This document shows, piece by piece, positions 61,916-64,000 of a stretch of 64,000 nucleotides of DNA (position 1 is the first letter of the stretch; each line of letters starts with the position of its first letter). The notes under the pieces were generated by a model, which saw nothing but the letters and a program-made list of their open reading frames with translations, did not search any database and was not told the origin of the DNA. The DNA comes from Idiomarina sp. PL1-037 (GTDB taxonomy: Bacteria; Pseudomonadota; Gammaproteobacteria; Enterobacterales; Alteromonadaceae). The stretch is from positions 1,178,001 to 1,242,000 of the forward strand of contig NZ_CP139873.1 in assembly GCF_034422975.1 (NCBI RefSeq). The letters run 5' to 3'. The translations under genes and the position numbers were made by a program.

Positions 61916-62473
61916 GTGATAAAAGAAATTATAGAAGACGCTAAAGATCGCATGGAAAAGAGTGTTGAATCGCTGCGCAGTCAAATGTCAAAAGTACGTA
62001 CAGGCCGTGCTCATCCAAGCATACTGGACAGTGTCATGGTGAACTATTACGGTACTGACACGCCTCTTAAGCAGTTAGCAAATATCACCACAGAAGACTC
62101 CAGAACTCTGGCTCTGACAGTGTTTGATAAGTCGGCTTCAGCGGCTGTCGAAAAAGCTATTATTAATTCTGATTTGGGTCTGAACCCAGCCTCAGCCGGT
62201 GCGGTTATTCGTATTCCATTGCCTCCTTTGACGGAAGAGCGTCGCCGCGATTTAGTTAAAATTGTTCGTGCCGAGGCTGAAAACGGACGTATTGCGGTAC
62301 GTAATATTCGTCGCGATGCGAATGGTGATATTAAAGACCTGCTGAAAGAAAAAGAAATTACCGAAGACGAAGAACGTAGTGCTGAAGAAGAAATTCAAAA
62401 ACTGACCGATAAATTCGTTAAGCAAATTGATGAAGCTCTGAAAGCAAAAGAAGGGGATTTGATGGAAATTTAA
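61916..62473 (+). CDS. frr: Ribosome recycling factor
   Basis: Dissociates post-termination ribosomes with EF-G. IIEDAKDRMEKSVESLRSQMSKVRTGRAHPSILD, the VNYYGTDTPLKQLANIT loop and VRNIRRDANGDIKDLLKEKEI are typical of RRF. 185 residues. It starts with GTG, with AAGGG about ten bases upstream. It follows pyrH after about 30 bases as in E. coli. Confidence 0.97.
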   Translation: MIKEIIEDAKDRMEKSVESLRSQMSKVRTGRAHPSILDSVMVNYYGTDTPLKQLANITTEDSRTLALTVFDKSASAAVEKAIINSDLGLNPASAGAVIRIPLPPLTEERRRDLVKIVRAEAENGRIAVRNIRRDANGDIKDLLKEKEITEDEERSAEEEIQKLTDKFVKQIDEALKAKEGDLMEI

Positions 62474-62502
62474 CCATCAAACCTTACCTACGTTGGTCTA
62501 TG

Positions 62503-62537
62503 ACGCCGTGTCAGGTATACTCGCACGGCGTTTTTTA
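62503..62537 (+). terminator. Terminator between frr and uppS
   Basis: ACGCCGTG (62503-62510) pairs with CACGGCGT (62524-62531) around a 13-base loop, followed by TTTTTT. uppS starts about 20 bases later, so read-through or a promoter inside frr must feed uppS-cdsA. Confidence 0.88.
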
Positions 62538-62555
62538 ATGTTTACGGCAGATTGA

Positions 62556-63329
62556 ATGAACGAATTACCGTCTATTGAGCAGTTAGTCCCCAAGCATGTT
62601 GCCATTATAATGGATGGTAACGGGCGCTGGGCGAAACAACGCGGTAAAATAAGAACCTTTGGGCATAAAGCGGGCGCAGAAGCTGTGCGCAAGGCTGTTG
62701 CCTTTGCTCGCCGTAACGGTATTGAATCATTGACTTTGTTTGCATTCAGTAGTGAAAACTGGAAGCGTCCGGCTACTGAAGTCTCGGTATTGATGGAATT
62801 GTTTATGTCAGTACTGAAAAGCGAAATTAAAAAATTAGATGATAACGATATTCGCTTGCGCATAGTTGGTGACAAAGAGGCTTTTTCAAAGCGTTTGCAA
62901 AAGCGCATGAGCGAAGCGGAAGAGCAAACGCAAAGTAACAGCGGGCTGAATCTGAACATAGCGGCGAACTACGGCGGCCAGTGGGATATTACGCAAGCCA
63001 GTCGTAAATTAGCTGAGAAAGTCAAAGCAGGTGAAATAGCACCGACAGAAATTACTGAACAGGCAATAGCCAGTGAATTGATGATGGCAGATCAGCCAGT
63101 GCCGGATTTACTCATTCGCACAGGCGGTGAACATCGTATCAGTAACTTTCTTTTATGGCAGCTGTCTTATGCTGAACTGTATTTCACTTCAGTTTTATGG
63201 CCTGACTTTGACGATACCGCCTTTGCTCAGGCAATTACAGATTTTGCGCAACGGGAACGCCGTTTTGGTTTAACGAGCGAACAACTAACCGTGCTAATGC
63301 AAGGCATAGAAACTCGGATAGAGGAATAA
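62556..63329 (+). CDS. uppS: Undecaprenyl diphosphate synthase
   Basis: Cis-prenyltransferase making C55-PP, the carrier for peptidoglycan precursors. The catalytic VAIIMDGNGRWAKQRG is at about 16-31, with FAFSSENWKRP and the C-terminal DLLIRTGGEHRISNFLLWQLSYAELYF. 257 residues, close to the E. coli 253. It precedes cdsA with three intervening bases. Confidence 0.97.
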   Translation: MNELPSIEQLVPKHVAIIMDGNGRWAKQRGKIRTFGHKAGAEAVRKAVAFARRNGIESLTLFAFSSENWKRPATEVSVLMELFMSVLKSEIKKLDDNDIRLRIVGDKEAFSKRLQKRMSEAEEQTQSNSGLNLNIAANYGGQWDITQASRKLAEKVKAGEIAPTEITEQAIASELMMADQPVPDLLIRTGGEHRISNFLLWQLSYAELYFTSVLWPDFDDTAFAQAITDFAQRERRFGLTSEQLTVLMQGIETRIEE

Positions 63330-63332
63330 CAC

Positions 63333-64000
63333 TTGCTAAAACAACGTATTATTACAGCACTATTGCTGGTTCCGGTGGCACTGTACGGTGTTTTTATGCT
63401 GCCGTTATGGGGCTTTGCTCTTTTCATTCAGGGGGTCCTTATGTTGGGCGCCTGGGAATGGTCTCCGCTAATGGGCGTGCGTCGCACTTCAGCGCGAATC
63501 GCTTACACCTTATTTGTCGGTGCTATAATTGGCGTATTGTCCTCGCTGGCTCCGTACGAGCATTTGTGGGAGGGAGGTGAGCTCTCTAAACTCATCTACT
63601 ACACCATTTTAGCTGGCGGTGTCTGGTGGGTTGTTGCGCTGGCAATGATCGTAAACTATCCCTCCAGCCGGCGCATGTGGTCCCGAACCCGCGCTATTGT
63701 TGGTGTATTCGGCTTGCTCATCTTCATTCCTACTTGGGCGGCATTAGTCACGGTTCGCTCAATTGATATTGATGAGTCTCGCTTCTTTGGTGGCTGGGTG
63801 GTTCTGTTTATTTTGCTGCTGGTTTGGGCTGCAGATGTCGGTGCGTATTTTGCCGGCGTACGCTATGGTCGTAATAAAATGATGCCGGCGGTAAGCCCCG
63901 GAAAAACCATGGAAGGCCTTTGTGGTGGTGTGACCTTAGCTTTTGTGGTGATGATGGTTGTGGCGCACTGGACCAAAGTGCCGGCCGATCAATTTACCGG
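63333..64000 (+). CDS. cdsA: Phosphatidate cytidylyltransferase CdsA, 3'-truncated
   Basis: Makes CDP-diacylglycerol from phosphatidate and CTP for phospholipid synthesis. The frame starts at TTG 63333 with GGA seven bases upstream; the resulting MLKQRIITALLLVPVAL opening matches CdsA, and at least 222 residues are visible before the window ends. Multiple membrane helices and the CDP-binding region ADVGAYFAGVRYGRNKM then SPGKTMEGLCGG (near 190-201) fit the signature. The C-terminal helices, including the rest of the conserved signature, lie beyond the window. Confidence 0.95.
   Translation, partial: MLKQRIITALLLVPVALYGVFMLPLWGFALFIQGVLMLGAWEWSPLMGVRRTSARIAYTLFVGAIIGVLSSLAPYEHLWEGGELSKLIYYTILAGGVWWVVALAMIVNYPSSRRMWSRTRAIVGVFGLLIFIPTWAALVTVRSIDIDESRFFGGWVVLFILLLVWAADVGAYFAGVRYGRNKMMPAVSPGKTMEGLCGGVTLAFVVMMVVAHWTKVPADQFT

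Overview
The window is a chromosomal segment of a marine gammaproteobacterium of the Alteromonadales. It is most likely Idiomarina or a close relative. This rests on protein-level recognition of each gene and on gene order: smrB-prmB-aroC-epmC, gcvA-ygdD-rlmM, ppnN/queF/syd/yqcC/truC and map-glnD-dapD opposite rpsB-tsf-pyrH-frr-uppS-cdsA are all enterobacterial-type neighbourhoods. DUF3301/DUF3549 proteins and a large branched-chain amino acid degradation block fit a peptide- and amino-acid-using marine heterotroph. No rRNA, tRNA, transposase, integrase, prophage or CRISPR was seen. Coding density is very high and only one gene-free gap exceeds 300 bases.

Layout. (1) 1-5352: the 3' part of a compact, visibly AT-richer Tad (Flp pilus) locus: cpaB (cut by the window edge), cpaC secretin, cpaF ATPase, tadB, tadC, a DUF192 gene and a TPR lipoprotein whose end overlaps the end of smpB. 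No tadZ/cpaE is present where it usually sits. (2) 5294-17686: housekeeping genes: smpB, ratA-rnfH-sixA, smrB, prmB-aroC-epmC, a tiny entericidin-like lipoprotein, an ATP-NAD-kinase-like protein, a ferredoxin, a purine salvage pair (permease plus gpt), proS and trmO. A DUF4097-like periplasmic protein behind a near-perfect sigma-54 promoter then faces an RcsF-like lipoprotein. (3) 17797-18213: an H-NS family gene with its own terminator.

(4) 18538-31318: one long minus-strand operon, liuR-liuA-liuB-liuC-liuD-liuE-aacS, then a membrane GGDEF-EAL protein, then ETF-ubiquinone oxidoreductase. It takes isovaleryl-CoA to acetyl-CoA and acetoacetate, activates acetoacetate, and passes the dehydrogenase electrons to quinone. 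A c-di-GMP enzyme is embedded in the middle. A 16-bp perfect palindrome between liuR and the divergent thiolase gene is the likely LiuR operator. (5) 31397-39054: a thiolase, a DMT transporter and a valine/isoleucine operon (mmsA, acyl-CoA dehydrogenase, 3-hydroxyisobutyryl-CoA hydrolase, mmsB, SDR dehydrogenase). This operon lacks the enoyl-CoA hydratase normally found in it.

(6) 39152-42160: gcvA, an alpha/beta hydrolase, ygdD and rlmM, each overlapping the next. (7) 42206-48183, minus strand: an NAD-type isocitrate dehydrogenase, an unrecognised HDOD-like protein, a DUF3192 protein, ppnN and a soluble GGDEF protein. (8) 48335-54852: an M61 peptidase, queF divergent from syd, a GNAT acetyltransferase, DUF3301 and DUF3549 proteins, yqcC and truC. 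(9) 54856-64000: dapD, glnD and map on the minus strand, divergent from rpsB-tsf-pyrH-frr-uppS-cdsA, with an rpsB promoter and leader and intergenic terminators. cdsA runs off the window.

The least conventional points are the GGDEF-EAL gene inside the leucine-degradation operon, the sigma-54 promoter in front of the GVG-repeat periplasmic protein next to an RcsF-like lipoprotein, the reduced Tad locus carrying a DUF192 gene, and an unfamiliar HDOD-like protein.
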